NCBI GenBank assembly: GCA_025358315.1
Contig: JANYKA010000102.1
Location: forward strand, 1 to 45,340
Source of the DNA: Gemmatimonadota bacterium
GTDB lineage: Bacteria; Gemmatimonadota; Gemmatimonadetes; Gemmatimonadales; Gemmatimonadaceae
Reading direction: 5' to 3'
Length of the DNA stretch: 45,340 nt
Each line of letters begins with the position of its first letter. Position 1 is the stretch's first letter. Both the position numbers and the translations under genes were made by a program. Under the pieces are notes generated by a model. It made no database searches and was not told where the DNA came from. It saw nothing but the letters and a program-made list of their open reading frames with translations. Of this stretch, positions 29,060-38,489 are shown piece after piece.

Positions 29060-30141
29060 TCACGCTACCATCAAACGCACCGCCGGCACTCGTGTCGCTG
29101 GCTGCTGATTTCAGCGCGGGACGTAAAGCTGCCCTTGCCCGCGTGGTCAGTATTGTCGAGAACCAGCGGTTGGGGAGCGATCTCCTGTTGGCGGCGATGC
29201 ATCCGTTGGTGGGGCGCGCGCGCCGCATTGGTCTCACCGGCCCGCCCGGGGCTGGCAAGAGCACGCTCACGACGCTGCTGGCGGCCGAACTGCGCGCCGC
29301 GGGCCTGACGGTTGGTATCATTGCGGTCGATCCGACGTCGCCGTTTACCGGCGGTGCGCTGCTGGGAGATCGCGTTCGGATGGAGCGTGTGGCTCTCGAT
29401 CCCGGTGTCTTTATTCGCTCAATGGCAACGCGGGGATCGCTGGGCGGCCTGGCCGGTGCCACCCGCGAAGTATGTGATGTGCTCGACGCATTTGGTGTTG
29501 ACCGCATTCTTGTCGAGACCGTCGGCGTCGGGCAAAGTGAACTCGACATTGCGCGCACGGTCGACTCTTCGGTGGTCGTGCTCGTCCCTGAATCCGGCGA
29601 TTCCATTCAGACGCTGAAGGCCGGGGTGATGGAGATCGCTGATCTGTTCGTCGTGAATAAGGCAGACCGGCCCGGGGCTGACCGGTTGTGCAACGATCTC
29701 CAAATGATGCTGGGCCTTCGCGGCGGAATGAAGCTGAAAGACACGCCGGCGCATCACGGGGTACAACTGACTGCGATCAATCCGGCGAGGGCCGCCCGTG
29801 TCGCAGCACAACGCGATGACGCCGAGCGGTGGACACCCGCGGTGCTGCGCTCGGTGGGAACTACGGGCGAAGGTGTCCCGGAACTCTTGGGAACACTCGA
29901 TCGTCATTTTGCGTATCTTGAGAAGAGCGGGGAACTGCGGGAGCGCCGCCGTACAAGGTTGCGTGAACGGGTCGTCGATGTGGTAGAACAACGGGTACGG
30001 CGCCGTCTGTGGACCGACGTGGCAACCGCGGAATGGCTTGATGCGCGCCTTCCGGACCTCGAGTCCGGCCGCGCAACTCCGTACGCGGTGGCCGATGCGC
30101 TTTTGGCGCAGAGTGGCCAACTCCTCACTGGAGCTGAGTGA
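29056..30141 (+). CDS. meaB: MeaB/ArgK G3E GTPase (B12-mutase chaperone)
   Basis: [70 protein letters not shown]. Confidence 0.95.
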   Translation: MITLPSNAPPALVSLAADFSAGRKAALARVVSIVENQRLGSDLLLAAMHPLVGRARRIGLTGPPGAGKSTLTTLLAAELRAAGLTVGIIAVDPTSPFTGGALLGDRVRMERVALDPGVFIRSMATRGSLGGLAGATREVCDVLDAFGVDRILVETVGVGQSELDIARTVDSSVVVLVPESGDSIQTLKAGVMEIADLFVVNKADRPGADRLCNDLQMMLGLRGGMKLKDTPAHHGVQLTAINPARAARVAAQRDDAERWTPAVLRSVGTTGEGVPELLGTLDRHFAYLEKSGELRERRRTRLRERVVDVVEQRVRRRLWTDVATAEWLDARLPDLESGRATPYAVADALLAQSGQLLTGAE

Positions 30142-31835
30142 TGACTGGAATTCGGGATGTAGACGCGACCATCGCAGAAATGCAGGAAGAACTCGATCGT
30201 TTGCGTGCCGAGGTTGAAGGCTGGCGCCGAACATTTGATAAGTCAACGAAACGCGAACTGAGCTTTAGTAACTCGGCCAAGGACGTAGCGCCGTTATACA
30301 CGCCACTCGACCTCGAAGGGTCGGCGGGGACCGCATTTGAGGTTCCGGGTCAATTTCCGTTTACGCGCGGCATTCACGCGACCGGTTACCGCGGCAAACT
30401 CTGGACGATGCGTCAGTTTGCCGGATTCGGCACTGCGAAAGAAACCAACGCGCGCTACAAGTTTCTGCTCGAACATGGCACGACCGGCCTTTCCGTGGCA
30501 TTTGATTTTCCGACACTGATGGGATACGACTCCGATCACCGACGCGCCGAAGGCGAAGCCGGAAAATGCGGTGTCGCGATTAGCTCGCTCGCAGATATGG
30601 AAGCGTTGTTCGATGGAATTCCGCTCGGCGACGTCTCGACATCGATGACAATCAACGGGCCGGCGATCATTCTCTGGTGCTTTTATATAGCGGCAGCGGA
30701 GAAGCAGGGAGTGAGTCCCGACAAACTGCGCGGTACCATTCAGAATGACATTCTGAAAGAATACATGGCGCAGCATGCCTGGTGCTTTCCGATTGAGCCG
30801 GCACTTCGTCTGATCGTTGATATGTTCGAATGGGGCGCTAAAAATGTGCCGCAATGGAACACGATCTCGATTTCAGGCTACCACATCCGCGAGGCAGGCG
30901 CGACGGCGGCTCAGGAGCTCGCGTTCACGCTCGCGGACGGCTTCACGTATGTGGAGAGGGGCATGGCCCGTGGGTTAAATGTGGATGAGTTCGCGCCACG
31001 ACTCTCGTATTTTTGGGACGTGCATAACGATTTCTTCGAAGAGATCGCCAAGTTGCGCGCCGCACGGCGTATCTGGGCCCGGCATATGAAAGAGCGGTAC
31101 GGCGCGAAAGATCCACGCTCGTGGATCATGCGGTTCCACTCGCAGACGGCGGGCGTCACGCTGACGGCGCAGCAACCGATGAACAACATTGTTCGCGTGG
31201 CCTATCAGGCGCTCGCTGCAACGCTTGGAGGTACGCAATCGCTGCACACGAATTCCATGGACGAGACACTTGCCCTGCCTACGGAGCATGCCGTGCAGGT
31301 TGCGTTGCGTACCCAGCAGGTGTTGGCGTACGAAACCGGAGTCCCGAACGTCGCTGATCCGCTTGGTGGATCCTATTATGTCGAGGCGCTCACTGATCAG
31401 ATCGAAGCCGATGCGGAAGCCTTGTTTGCCGAGATTGAACAGCAGGGCGGAGTGGTGGCCGGACTGGAAAGTGGATGGTTCCAGAAGCGCATTGCCGAAA
31501 GCGCCGGTCGGCAGCAGTGGGAGATCGAACAGCACCGGCGTGTGATTGTCGGAGTCAACGAGTTTGTAACTGATGGCGAAGCTCTGGTAATTCCGCTGCT
31601 GCAAATGGACGAACAGGCGGCCCGCGACCAGATGGCAGCGCTCGCGACGTTGCGGCAAACACGAGACAACGAGACGTGCGCGCGGCATCTGGATGCACTG
31701 CGCAATGCGGCCCGAGGGAAAGAGAATGTCGTGCCATTCATTCTCGAGTGCGCACGTGCGTATTGCACGCTCTATGAAATTCGTGCCGCGTTAGAGGATG
31801 TCTTCGGCGCGTATCGGGAGCCAGTCTTCTTCTAA
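30138..31835 (+). CDS. B12-dependent acyl-CoA mutase, large (TIM-barrel) subunit; isobutyryl-CoA-mutase-type residues
   Basis: [68 protein letters not shown]. Confidence 0.95.
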   Translation: MMTGIRDVDATIAEMQEELDRLRAEVEGWRRTFDKSTKRELSFSNSAKDVAPLYTPLDLEGSAGTAFEVPGQFPFTRGIHATGYRGKLWTMRQFAGFGTAKETNARYKFLLEHGTTGLSVAFDFPTLMGYDSDHRRAEGEAGKCGVAISSLADMEALFDGIPLGDVSTSMTINGPAIILWCFYIAAAEKQGVSPDKLRGTIQNDILKEYMAQHAWCFPIEPALRLIVDMFEWGAKNVPQWNTISISGYHIREAGATAAQELAFTLADGFTYVERGMARGLNVDEFAPRLSYFWDVHNDFFEEIAKLRAARRIWARHMKERYGAKDPRSWIMRFHSQTAGVTLTAQQPMNNIVRVAYQALAATLGGTQSLHTNSMDETLALPTEHAVQVALRTQQVLAYETGVPNVADPLGGSYYVEALTDQIEADAEALFAEIEQQGGVVAGLESGWFQKRIAESAGRQQWEIEQHRRVIVGVNEFVTDGEALVIPLLQMDEQAARDQMAALATLRQTRDNETCARHLDALRNAARGKENVVPFILECARAYCTLYEIRAALEDVFGAYREPVFF

Positions 31836-31899
31836 GGCGTGGCATTCGCCGCAGGCCTGGCTGGCCTGTACCACCGCTGGTCAGGCACAGGGGTTTCCC

Positions 31900-32646
31900 G
31901 TGAGTGAATGGTGGCGCAGCTATTTCGATGCGCAGTATCTGCTGGAATACGAACCGATCTTTTCGTTCGAGCGTGACCGGAACGACGTCGCGCGCATTAT
32001 GGACGTGCTCGGGCTGCCATCAGAATCGAAGATTCTCGATGTGCCCTGCGGGCAGGGGCGTCATGCCCATCCACTCGCCGAGGCCGGGTTCGATGTCACC
32101 GGACTCGACTACTCCGCCCACCTGCTCAAACGCGCCAAGGCCCGCGGCACCGGAAAACGGTTGAGGTATGTGCGGGGCGACATGCGTTCCATGCCCTCGC
32201 GCTGGACCGGACGTTTCGATGCGGTGTTGAATCTGTTTACCAGTTTCGGTTTTTTTGCGCACCCCCGCGATGATGCAAAAGTCATTCGCGAATTCGCCCG
32301 GGTACTCAAGCCCGGCGGCGTACTTCTGTGGCACGGCGGCAGCCGCGACGGCGTAGTGTCCCGATTCATCAGCCGCGACTGGTGGACGTCGAACGACGGC
32401 ACGATGATCGGTCACGAACGAAGTTTCGATCCGCTCTCCGGCTTTCTCACCGTGCGAACAACGGTGAAAGGAAAAGCGCGGGCCATCGAACGCTCGCACC
32501 AAATCCGGCTGTACACCGCAACCCGGCTCGCCGAGCTATGTGCCGATGCCGGACTTGTGGTCGAGCAGGCGTGGGACGGATGGAAAGATCGACCGCTGAC
32601 CCGGAAGTCCAGTGAGATGCTACTCCTGGCCAGAAAAGAAGGGTAG
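31900..32646 (+). CDS. Class I SAM-dependent methyltransferase
   Basis: ILDVPCGQGRHAHPLAEAGFDVTGLDYS motif; start at GTG 31900 rather than 31798, which overlaps the mutase. Confidence 0.87.
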   Translation: MSEWWRSYFDAQYLLEYEPIFSFERDRNDVARIMDVLGLPSESKILDVPCGQGRHAHPLAEAGFDVTGLDYSAHLLKRAKARGTGKRLRYVRGDMRSMPSRWTGRFDAVLNLFTSFGFFAHPRDDAKVIREFARVLKPGGVLLWHGGSRDGVVSRFISRDWWTSNDGTMIGHERSFDPLSGFLTVRTTVKGKARAIERSHQIRLYTATRLAELCADAGLVVEQAWDGWKDRPLTRKSSEMLLLARKEG

Positions 32647-32720
32647 GGTCTTGTGAATGCCGGGAGGATTGCTCAGCGGACGGGGCGTACAGCGTACAGC
32701 CTGCACGGTGTTGCTGACCG

Positions 32721-35168
32721 TTACGGATTGCGGATCGCGTTTCGTAGGAGCTGCATCTTGTCTGGCGATGCTTTGAATACGCCCTCCGGGAACTGCCGGT
32801 ACTGAATCATCTCGCGATAAATCGGGTCCTGCAAATACAAGTTGAGTCCCATCCCGGCGAGATACTGTAAGCGGAGATTCTTGTCACGGTTGATTTGAGC
32901 GTCTGCTATCCATGGGGCGAGTTGCGTACCGGTGGCCGCAAAAGTCGCGAACAATTCCGTGGCGGAATGAAAGCCGATTTCTGCCAGCGATTCACGCACT
33001 ACCGCGTATTCCGGGCGCTGGAGTCGCGCTTCGATCGCGTCGATGTTTAGCGGCGTGTTCTCGACTCGTCCCAGCAATACGACGTCGTACCCACCGCCAT
33101 TGTTGGTGTTGCCAAATACCATTCCGTTCGGGAATGCTTCGAGAAACGTCGCCACCTCGCTCTTGACGGCCTCGACGTTGCTCTCGTACAACTGCACGAA
33201 CACGGTGACCACGCCGCCTGGGTTCAGGTGCTCCTTGACGAGATTGAAAAACTCCACCGTATACAGATTCGCCGCGCCCTTCACCCACGGATCGAAGGGG
33301 TCGGATGTGACGGCGTCGAATTTTTCCTTGGTCGTCAGAATAAAATGGCGTGCGTCGTCGATTTGCACGCGCACCTTGGGGTTGTCGATCACGTGATAGT
33401 TATAATCGCCAAAAATCCGCGCGACGTGCTCCGGCACCAGCGGCTCAATCTCGGCAATCGTCTCATGTTCCACTGCGGGACTGATACTCACCGCTCCGGC
33501 CGTCACGCCGGCCCCGCAGCCAATCACCAGCACCGTGCGCGCGTGATCGGGAACCAGTGTGGCGAAATGGCCGAGCATCCGTTGCAGGCGCATGTCCTGC
33601 GGTTCGCTCGACGCTTGTACTTTCCCGGCGTTATGGTAATTGAGCACGCCGTTACTCAGCCGCGACACGGCCATCGACGAGTTCATCCCCTCGCCGACAT
33701 AGATGAAGTCGCCGTGATTATTAAAACGATTCGCCGCATTGTGACCGTACCCAACGAGTAGCGCCGGAATCGGCGCCACTGATGCTGCCATTACGAACCC
33801 GACGATGATGGCGATCAGCCCGCGCGCCACACCCCGCCCGGTAAGGCGGAGCGTGCGCGCACCGGCGACGGGGACGAGCGACAGCGTCAGCACCGCCGCG
33901 ATCGCCGCGAGCCAAATCAGGACGCGCAGGGAGTGCTGAGTGCCCATCCATGGGATGAGCACGAGGCTCGCGACCAACGCCCCAATGATGCCGCCAACGG
34001 TGTTCGCCGCGTACACGGTGCCAACGAGCCGGCCTGGATCCTGGTTTCGGGCGGCTACCGCAGCAAGGGCGAGCGGAAAACTCGCCCCCCAAAGCATCGC
34101 GGCGGGAAGCACCGTCCAGAGGCAACGTACAATGTCGAGCTGGAATTGAAACCACGGACTACTCGAGAGCGATGGATTGATCGGCCAGAACGGAAGACTG
34201 CGCATCAACTGGACTCCTGCCCACGCTAACCCGAACATCAGCAGCAGTTGGCAGACGCCGAGCGCGAGTCGTGCGTGTTTCGTCTCCCGCGCGATCATTG
34301 AACCGATGCTGCTGCCAATGCCGAGCCCGACGAGAATCGCGGCAATGATCAATGCGAATGTGTAGACCGACGCGCCGAGTGATAGCGACAGCAGTCGCGT
34401 CCAGATGACTTCGGCGCCGAGCGCACTCATCCCCGAGAGAGCAATGGCGAGATACACCGGCCACGAGCCATCCGGCAGGGACCAGAGGCTCGTCGCCGAT
34501 TCGCTGGCGATCTCAGCCGGCGCGACATATGGCGTGACCTTCGCCAACGCCAGTCCGGCGAGCGCTACGACGACATTGATCGCCACTGCCGTAAATGTTG
34601 CCGTTGCCACGTCGTAAACCCGGAGCAAATAGAAACCGGCGAACAGGCATCCGAACACCGCGCCGGCAATGTTGCCGCCGTAGAAAAAACCGAGCCAAGA
34701 CACACCCTTCGGACTCGTCTCAACCCAGCGGGAAATAGCCGGAAGGGTTGCGCCCATCATCACGGTAGGCGGCAGCAGGCAAATAGCCGCAACGACCCCG
34801 CGAACGAACAGCCCGGTGAATCCTTGTCCGGCGATGGCGACGTACACCGTGCCAATCAACGGAAGAATCAGGAGCAGGAGCAGGCCGCTCGCCGCAATGC
34901 CGGCTTCGAGGAATGCATAGACCAGAAGCGGATGTTCACTCCGCTTAATTACCCGCGAGAGTACCAAACTGCCGATGCACATTCCACCCATAAACGTCCC
35001 GAGCAGAACGCCGATGGAGATAGCCGACGATCCCACAATCAGTCCCAGCATCTGGAACCAGACCACTTCGTAGATCAACGCCGCGCAGCCGCTGCCGACA
35101 AAGAGGAGTAGCAAGAGCGGAAGAAACGCTGGAGTGATTTCAGCGCCAGGAACTGGATAGGATTTCAT
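32721..35168 (-). CDS. Membrane-anchored spermidine-synthase-like protein (multi-TM/MFS-like N-terminus fused to SpeE-like domain)
   Basis: FVGSGCAALIYEVVWFQML…, about 12+ TMs; then VLVIGCGAGVTAGAVS, AEIEPLV, DAVTSDPFDPWVKGAANLYTVEFF. Confidence 0.88.
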   Translation of the reverse strand: MKSYPVPGAEITPAFLPLLLLLFVGSGCAALIYEVVWFQMLGLIVGSSAISIGVLLGTFMGGMCIGSLVLSRVIKRSEHPLLVYAFLEAGIAASGLLLLLILPLIGTVYVAIAGQGFTGLFVRGVVAAICLLPPTVMMGATLPAISRWVETSPKGVSWLGFFYGGNIAGAVFGCLFAGFYLLRVYDVATATFTAVAINVVVALAGLALAKVTPYVAPAEIASESATSLWSLPDGSWPVYLAIALSGMSALGAEVIWTRLLSLSLGASVYTFALIIAAILVGLGIGSSIGSMIARETKHARLALGVCQLLLMFGLAWAGVQLMRSLPFWPINPSLSSSPWFQFQLDIVRCLWTVLPAAMLWGASFPLALAAVAARNQDPGRLVGTVYAANTVGGIIGALVASLVLIPWMGTQHSLRVLIWLAAIAAVLTLSLVPVAGARTLRLTGRGVARGLIAIIVGFVMAASVAPIPALLVGYGHNAANRFNNHGDFIYVGEGMNSSMAVSRLSNGVLNYHNAGKVQASSEPQDMRLQRMLGHFATLVPDHARTVLVIGCGAGVTAGAVSISPAVEHETIAEIEPLVPEHVARIFGDYNYHVIDNPKVRVQIDDARHFILTTKEKFDAVTSDPFDPWVKGAANLYTVEFFNLVKEHLNPGGVVTVFVQLYESNVEAVKSEVATFLEAFPNGMVFGNTNNGGGYDVVLLGRVENTPLNIDAIEARLQRPEYAVVRESLAEIGFHSATELFATFAATGTQLAPWIADAQINRDKNLRLQYLAGMGLNLYLQDPIYREMIQYRQFPEGVFKASPDKMQLLRNAIRNP

Positions 35169-35190
35169 GCCGGGACTGTGGGGAATGTGC

Positions 35191-35985
35191 TTAAAAAACC
35201 CGGACTTGTCCGGGCCGCATAACCACGGTGTGCCGCTCCGCGCCGAACACCGCCTTTACCTCGGCTTCATCAGACAGTCCCGGGAAAGTGCCGTAGTGCA
35301 TCGGGATGATGTGGTCGGGCGTGAAATACTTCTGTATCGCTCTCAGCGCTTCCTTTGGCCCCTCGGTATATGGGCCACCGCCGACGCCAAGCAGAATGAT
35401 GTTCGGATGATAGAATTCCTGAATGAGCGACATGTCGCCAAAGACCCACGTGTCACCGGTATGGTACAATGTCCTGCCGTCGGAGAACTCGAGTACGAAG
35501 CCGAGGGGCCGACCACCGGGGTCACTCGAGTGCATCGCCGGCACGAGATGCACGATGACATCGCCGATCGTAAATCGTCCGCCGACGTTACCACCCATCG
35601 ATTGCTTTGCGGGCAGTTTGAATGACGCAATGTGCTCGACTGCCCCGATCACCGGCGCGCCGCTGGCGGTGGCAATCGTCACTGCGTCCAACGCGTGATC
35701 CGCGTGCGAATGCGTGACGAGGATAGCCTGTGGATGATACCGTCCGAGTTGCTTGAGCGAGTCTGGTGTGGAAGGGTTGCCACTCAGGAACGGGTCGATC
35801 AGGATCTTGGTGCCCGTTGACGACGTCACTTCGAATGCCGCGTGCCCGAGCCACTGGACGGTGATGGGCTGTGTCGACTTCTTATGAAGCGGTCTTTTGT
35901 TTTGGGCGGAAAGCGGCTGTGTCATGACCACTGTTGCGCATGCGATGGCCACAGACAGGAACATTCTGGATTGAATACTTTTCAA
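35191..35985 (-). CDS. UPF0173 metallo-hydrolase (metallo-beta-lactamase fold) with signal peptide; TTG start
   Basis: WLGHAAFEV, ILVTHSHADHALDAV, HTGDTWVFGDM, IPMHYGTFP; AAGGAG 6 nt upstream of TTG; N-terminal signal-like segment ending …LSAQ. Confidence 0.9.
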   Translation of the reverse strand: MKSIQSRMFLSVAIACATVVMTQPLSAQNKRPLHKKSTQPITVQWLGHAAFEVTSSTGTKILIDPFLSGNPSTPDSLKQLGRYHPQAILVTHSHADHALDAVTIATASGAPVIGAVEHIASFKLPAKQSMGGNVGGRFTIGDVIVHLVPAMHSSDPGGRPLGFVLEFSDGRTLYHTGDTWVFGDMSLIQEFYHPNIILLGVGGGPYTEGPKEALRAIQKYFTPDHIIPMHYGTFPGLSDEAEVKAVFGAERHTVVMRPGQVRVF

Positions 35986-36006
35986 GGACTTCTCCTTTCA
36001 TTCGGT

Positions 36007-36026
36007 GTGAACAGTATATGTATCAC
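36007..36026. promoter_or_regulatory. Imperfect inverted repeat GTGAacagTATAtgtaTCAC overlapping a TATACT -10-like hexamer (minus strand)
   Basis: GTGA…TATA…TCAC symmetry directly in the intergenic region upstream of the UPF0173 gene. Confidence 0.3.
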
Positions 36027-36176
36027 ATTACAGCGCGCGACGACCATGCAACCAGCGCGCTGGGGCGCCCGGAGCGATACTGGACGTGGGCCTCAAATGC
36101 TGATTTGGCGCTCCGGCAACAGGGTCACCGGACCGACTGGTTCCACGACATTCTCTTGAGCAAGGCATTAAGCTGA
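36018..36176 (+). CDS. Possible small protein (52 aa, MYHITARDDHATSALGRPERYWTWASNADLALRQQGHRTDWFHDILLSKALS)
   Basis: In-frame ATG in an otherwise empty intergenic gap upstream of the DEAD-box helicase; no homologue recognised. Confidence 0.25.
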   Translation: MYHITARDDHATSALGRPERYWTWASNADLALRQQGHRTDWFHDILLSKALS

Positions 36177-36191
36177 GTTTTGTCTAAAAAA

Positions 36192-36209
36192 GAGGCCAGT
36201 TTGGCCCTC
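36192..36209 (+). other. Small hairpin GA-GGCCA-GTT-TGGCC-c-TC in the helicase leader
   Basis: Perfect 5 bp stem GGCCA/TGGCC with 3 nt loop, extendable by GA/TC around a 1 nt bulge, about 20 nt before ATG 36229. Confidence 0.4.
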
Positions 36210-36228
36210 AAACAGATTAGCTTTAGGC

Positions 36229-38028
36229 ATGACGAAGTCCACATCAGCCGGTACGCTGGCACCCGGCTTTAATACACTCGGTCTTGATGACCGTCTGCTG
36301 CAATCGCTCACCGCGCTCGGTTATGAAGAGCCCACACCGGTCCAGCGCGAAGCGATACCGATGCTGATCTCGGGCGTCGACGTGCTCGGACAGGCTGCCA
36401 CCGGTACCGGTAAAACCGCTGCATTCGCGCTTCCGATTCTGCAGTCGCTCGCAACCAACGAGCGAATGCGTGAACCAATGGCGCTTATCCTTGTCCCGAC
36501 TCGCGAGCTGGCGATGCAAGTCGCCGAGGCGGTGCATAAGTATGGCAAGCCGCTCGGTGCGGTTGCACTTCCCATTTACGGTGGCGCTCCGATTGAAACG
36601 CAGCTGCGCGCGTTAAAGCGCGGCGTGGACATTGTGGTTGCGACGCCTGGCCGTGCCCTCGACCATATTCGCCGTAAGACGCTCAAACTCGGCGGCCTGA
36701 AAATCGTTGTCCTCGACGAAGCCGACGAAATGCTCGATATGGGTTTCGCCGAAGATCTCGAAGCGATTCTCGAAGCGACGCCCTCGGAACGACAGACCGC
36801 ACTCTTCTCAGCGACGATGGCGCCAAAGGTCTCGGCGATCGCCGCCAAGTATTTGCGGCACCCGAAGACCATCCGAATTGCCGGCGATGTGAAAGTGAGC
36901 GGCGTTGCGCCAAAGGTGCGGCAAGTCGCGTACATCGTGCCGCGTGCCCATAAAATGGCGGCGCTAGGCCGCGTGCTCGACATTGAGCAGCCGACAAGTG
37001 CCATGGTGTTTTGTCGTACGCGCACGGAAGTCGATGCGCTGACCGAAACACTGAATGCCAGCGGCTATCGTGCCGCGGCATTGCATGGCGGGCTCAATCA
37101 GCAACAGCGGGACCGCGTGATGAAAGCGTTTCGCGCCAACACGACAGATCTCCTGGTGGCCACAGATGTTGCTGCCCGTGGCATTGATGTTGAGCATGTC
37201 AGTCACGTGGTGAACTACGATGTGCCGTCGGCTCCGGACAGCTATGTGCATCGTATCGGCCGCACGGGCCGTGCGGGTCGCGAGGGCGTGGCGATCACGC
37301 TTGCCGAGCCACGCGAACACCGGATGCTCCGCAACATCGAATCGGCGACGAAGCAGAAGATTACGATCAGTGCCGTACCGACCGTCGCGGATTTGCGCAC
37401 CCGACGCCTTGAAGCGACCCGGGCGAATTTGCGTGAGGCAATTGTCGCCGGTGATCTGGAGGCCATGCGCGGCGTAGTCGAATCGCTGGCGTCCGAGTTT
37501 GATGTGATGGACGTCGCTGCGGCGGCGGTGAAACTTGTTGTCGCCCGCGAAAGTGGTGAAGGGGATCAGCGTGAAATACCAACAGCGCCCACTCGGACGT
37601 CCGCCGCAGCCCGACCGATGTCCGGACCGCGCTACAGTCCAAAGGAACGGGCGGAGCAGGCGGAACGGCCGGAACGGTCTGTGCGGTCGGACCGTCCGGA
37701 CCGTTCGGAGCGGCCGGAGCGGCCGGAGCGGCCAGCTCGCCCCGCGACCAAGCGACCACGTGTGACGTCCACTCAGGAAATGGTCCGGTTATTCATTGGC
37801 GGTGGTCGCAAGCTCAAGATTCGGCCCGGCGATATCGTCGGTGCCATCGCGAACGAAATGAACATTGCCGGCGAAGCGATTGGAGCGATTGAGATTCTGG
37901 ATCGCCATTCCCTCGTGGATGTGCCGTCGACGATTGCTGACGAAGTGGTGACGGTGCTTCGCGGAACGACGATCAAGGGGAAGAAACTGCTGGTACGCCG
38001 TGATTTGGCGTCACAGCCGCGAAAGTAG
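36229..38028 (+). CDS. DEAD-box RNA helicase with DbpA-like RNA-binding C-terminus
   Basis: AATGTGKTAAFALPIL, VLDEADEMLDMGF, SATMAP, HRIGRTGRAGREG; C-terminal MVRLFIGGGRKLKIRPGDIVGAIANE…IGAIEILDRHSLVDVP. Confidence 0.95.
   Translation: MTKSTSAGTLAPGFNTLGLDDRLLQSLTALGYEEPTPVQREAIPMLISGVDVLGQAATGTGKTAAFALPILQSLATNERMREPMALILVPTRELAMQVAEAVHKYGKPLGAVALPIYGGAPIETQLRALKRGVDIVVATPGRALDHIRRKTLKLGGLKIVVLDEADEMLDMGFAEDLEAILEATPSERQTALFSATMAPKVSAIAAKYLRHPKTIRIAGDVKVSGVAPKVRQVAYIVPRAHKMAALGRVLDIEQPTSAMVFCRTRTEVDALTETLNASGYRAAALHGGLNQQQRDRVMKAFRANTTDLLVATDVAARGIDVEHVSHVVNYDVPSAPDSYVHRIGRTGRAGREGVAITLAEPREHRMLRNIESATKQKITISAVPTVADLRTRRLEATRANLREAIVAGDLEAMRGVVESLASEFDVMDVAAAAVKLVVARESGEGDQREIPTAPTRTSAAARPMSGPRYSPKERAEQAERPERSVRSDRPDRSERPERPERPARPATKRPRVTSTQEMVRLFIGGGRKLKIRPGDIVGAIANEMNIAGEAIGAIEILDRHSLVDVPSTIADEVVTVLRGTTIKGKKLLVRRDLASQPRK
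37707..37733 (+). repeat. Three tandem 9-mers GGAGCGGCC (Glu-Arg-Pro) in the helicase linker
   Basis: GGAGCGGCC x3, within a longer degenerate (S/E)R(P/S) coding repeat about 37650-37735. Confidence 0.85.
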
Positions 38029-38075
38029 CCCGTTTTCGGTTGCCCGGACCCATTCCAGCGGCTTAATTCATCAAA

Positions 38076-38489
38076 ATGCCACGCCCTATTCGAGTGTTGG
38101 TTGCCAAACCCGGTCTGGATGGACATGACCGCGGTGCAAAAGTCGTCGCCGCCGCACTTCGCGACGCCGGAATGGAAGTCATTTACACGGGACTTCATCA
38201 GACGCCCGAAATGATTGCCAGTGCCGCGGTTCAAGAGGATGTCGATGTTGTTGGCCTGTCGATTTTGTCCGGAGCGCATATGACGCTCTTCCCGAGGGTC
38301 AAAGCTCTGCTCGTTGAACAAGGTCGTGAGGACATTCTCATCACCGGCGGCGGGATTATCCCGCAAGAAGACATGAATGCGCTGCGGGCCCTTGGTGTTG
38401 GCGAACTGTTCGGTCCGGGAACCTCGACCACCGACCTTATCGCCTACATTCGCAACTGGTTCACGCAACATCATGCGCAGGAAGTGTGA
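38076..38489 (+). CDS. B12-binding small subunit of an acyl-CoA mutase
   Basis: [40 protein letters not shown] (DxHxxG motif), [17 protein letters not shown]. Confidence 0.95.
   Translation: MPRPIRVLVAKPGLDGHDRGAKVVAAALRDAGMEVIYTGLHQTPEMIASAAVQEDVDVVGLSILSGAHMTLFPRVKALLVEQGREDILITGGGIIPQEDMNALRALGVGELFGPGTSTTDLIAYIRNWFTQHHAQEV

Noticed and set aside
30975-31688. 237 aa minus-strand ORF opposite the mutase
   Set aside because: Shadow of a strongly conserved B12 mutase
35842-36159. 105 aa plus-strand ORF overlapping the UPF0173 start
   Set aside because: Mostly antisense to the signal peptide region of a supported gene; only the separate 52 aa frame starting at 36018 is kept as a weak candidate
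37650-37740. Repeat tract considered as CRISPR or intergenic repeat
   Set aside because: 9-bp in-frame coding repeats in a helicase linker, no spacers
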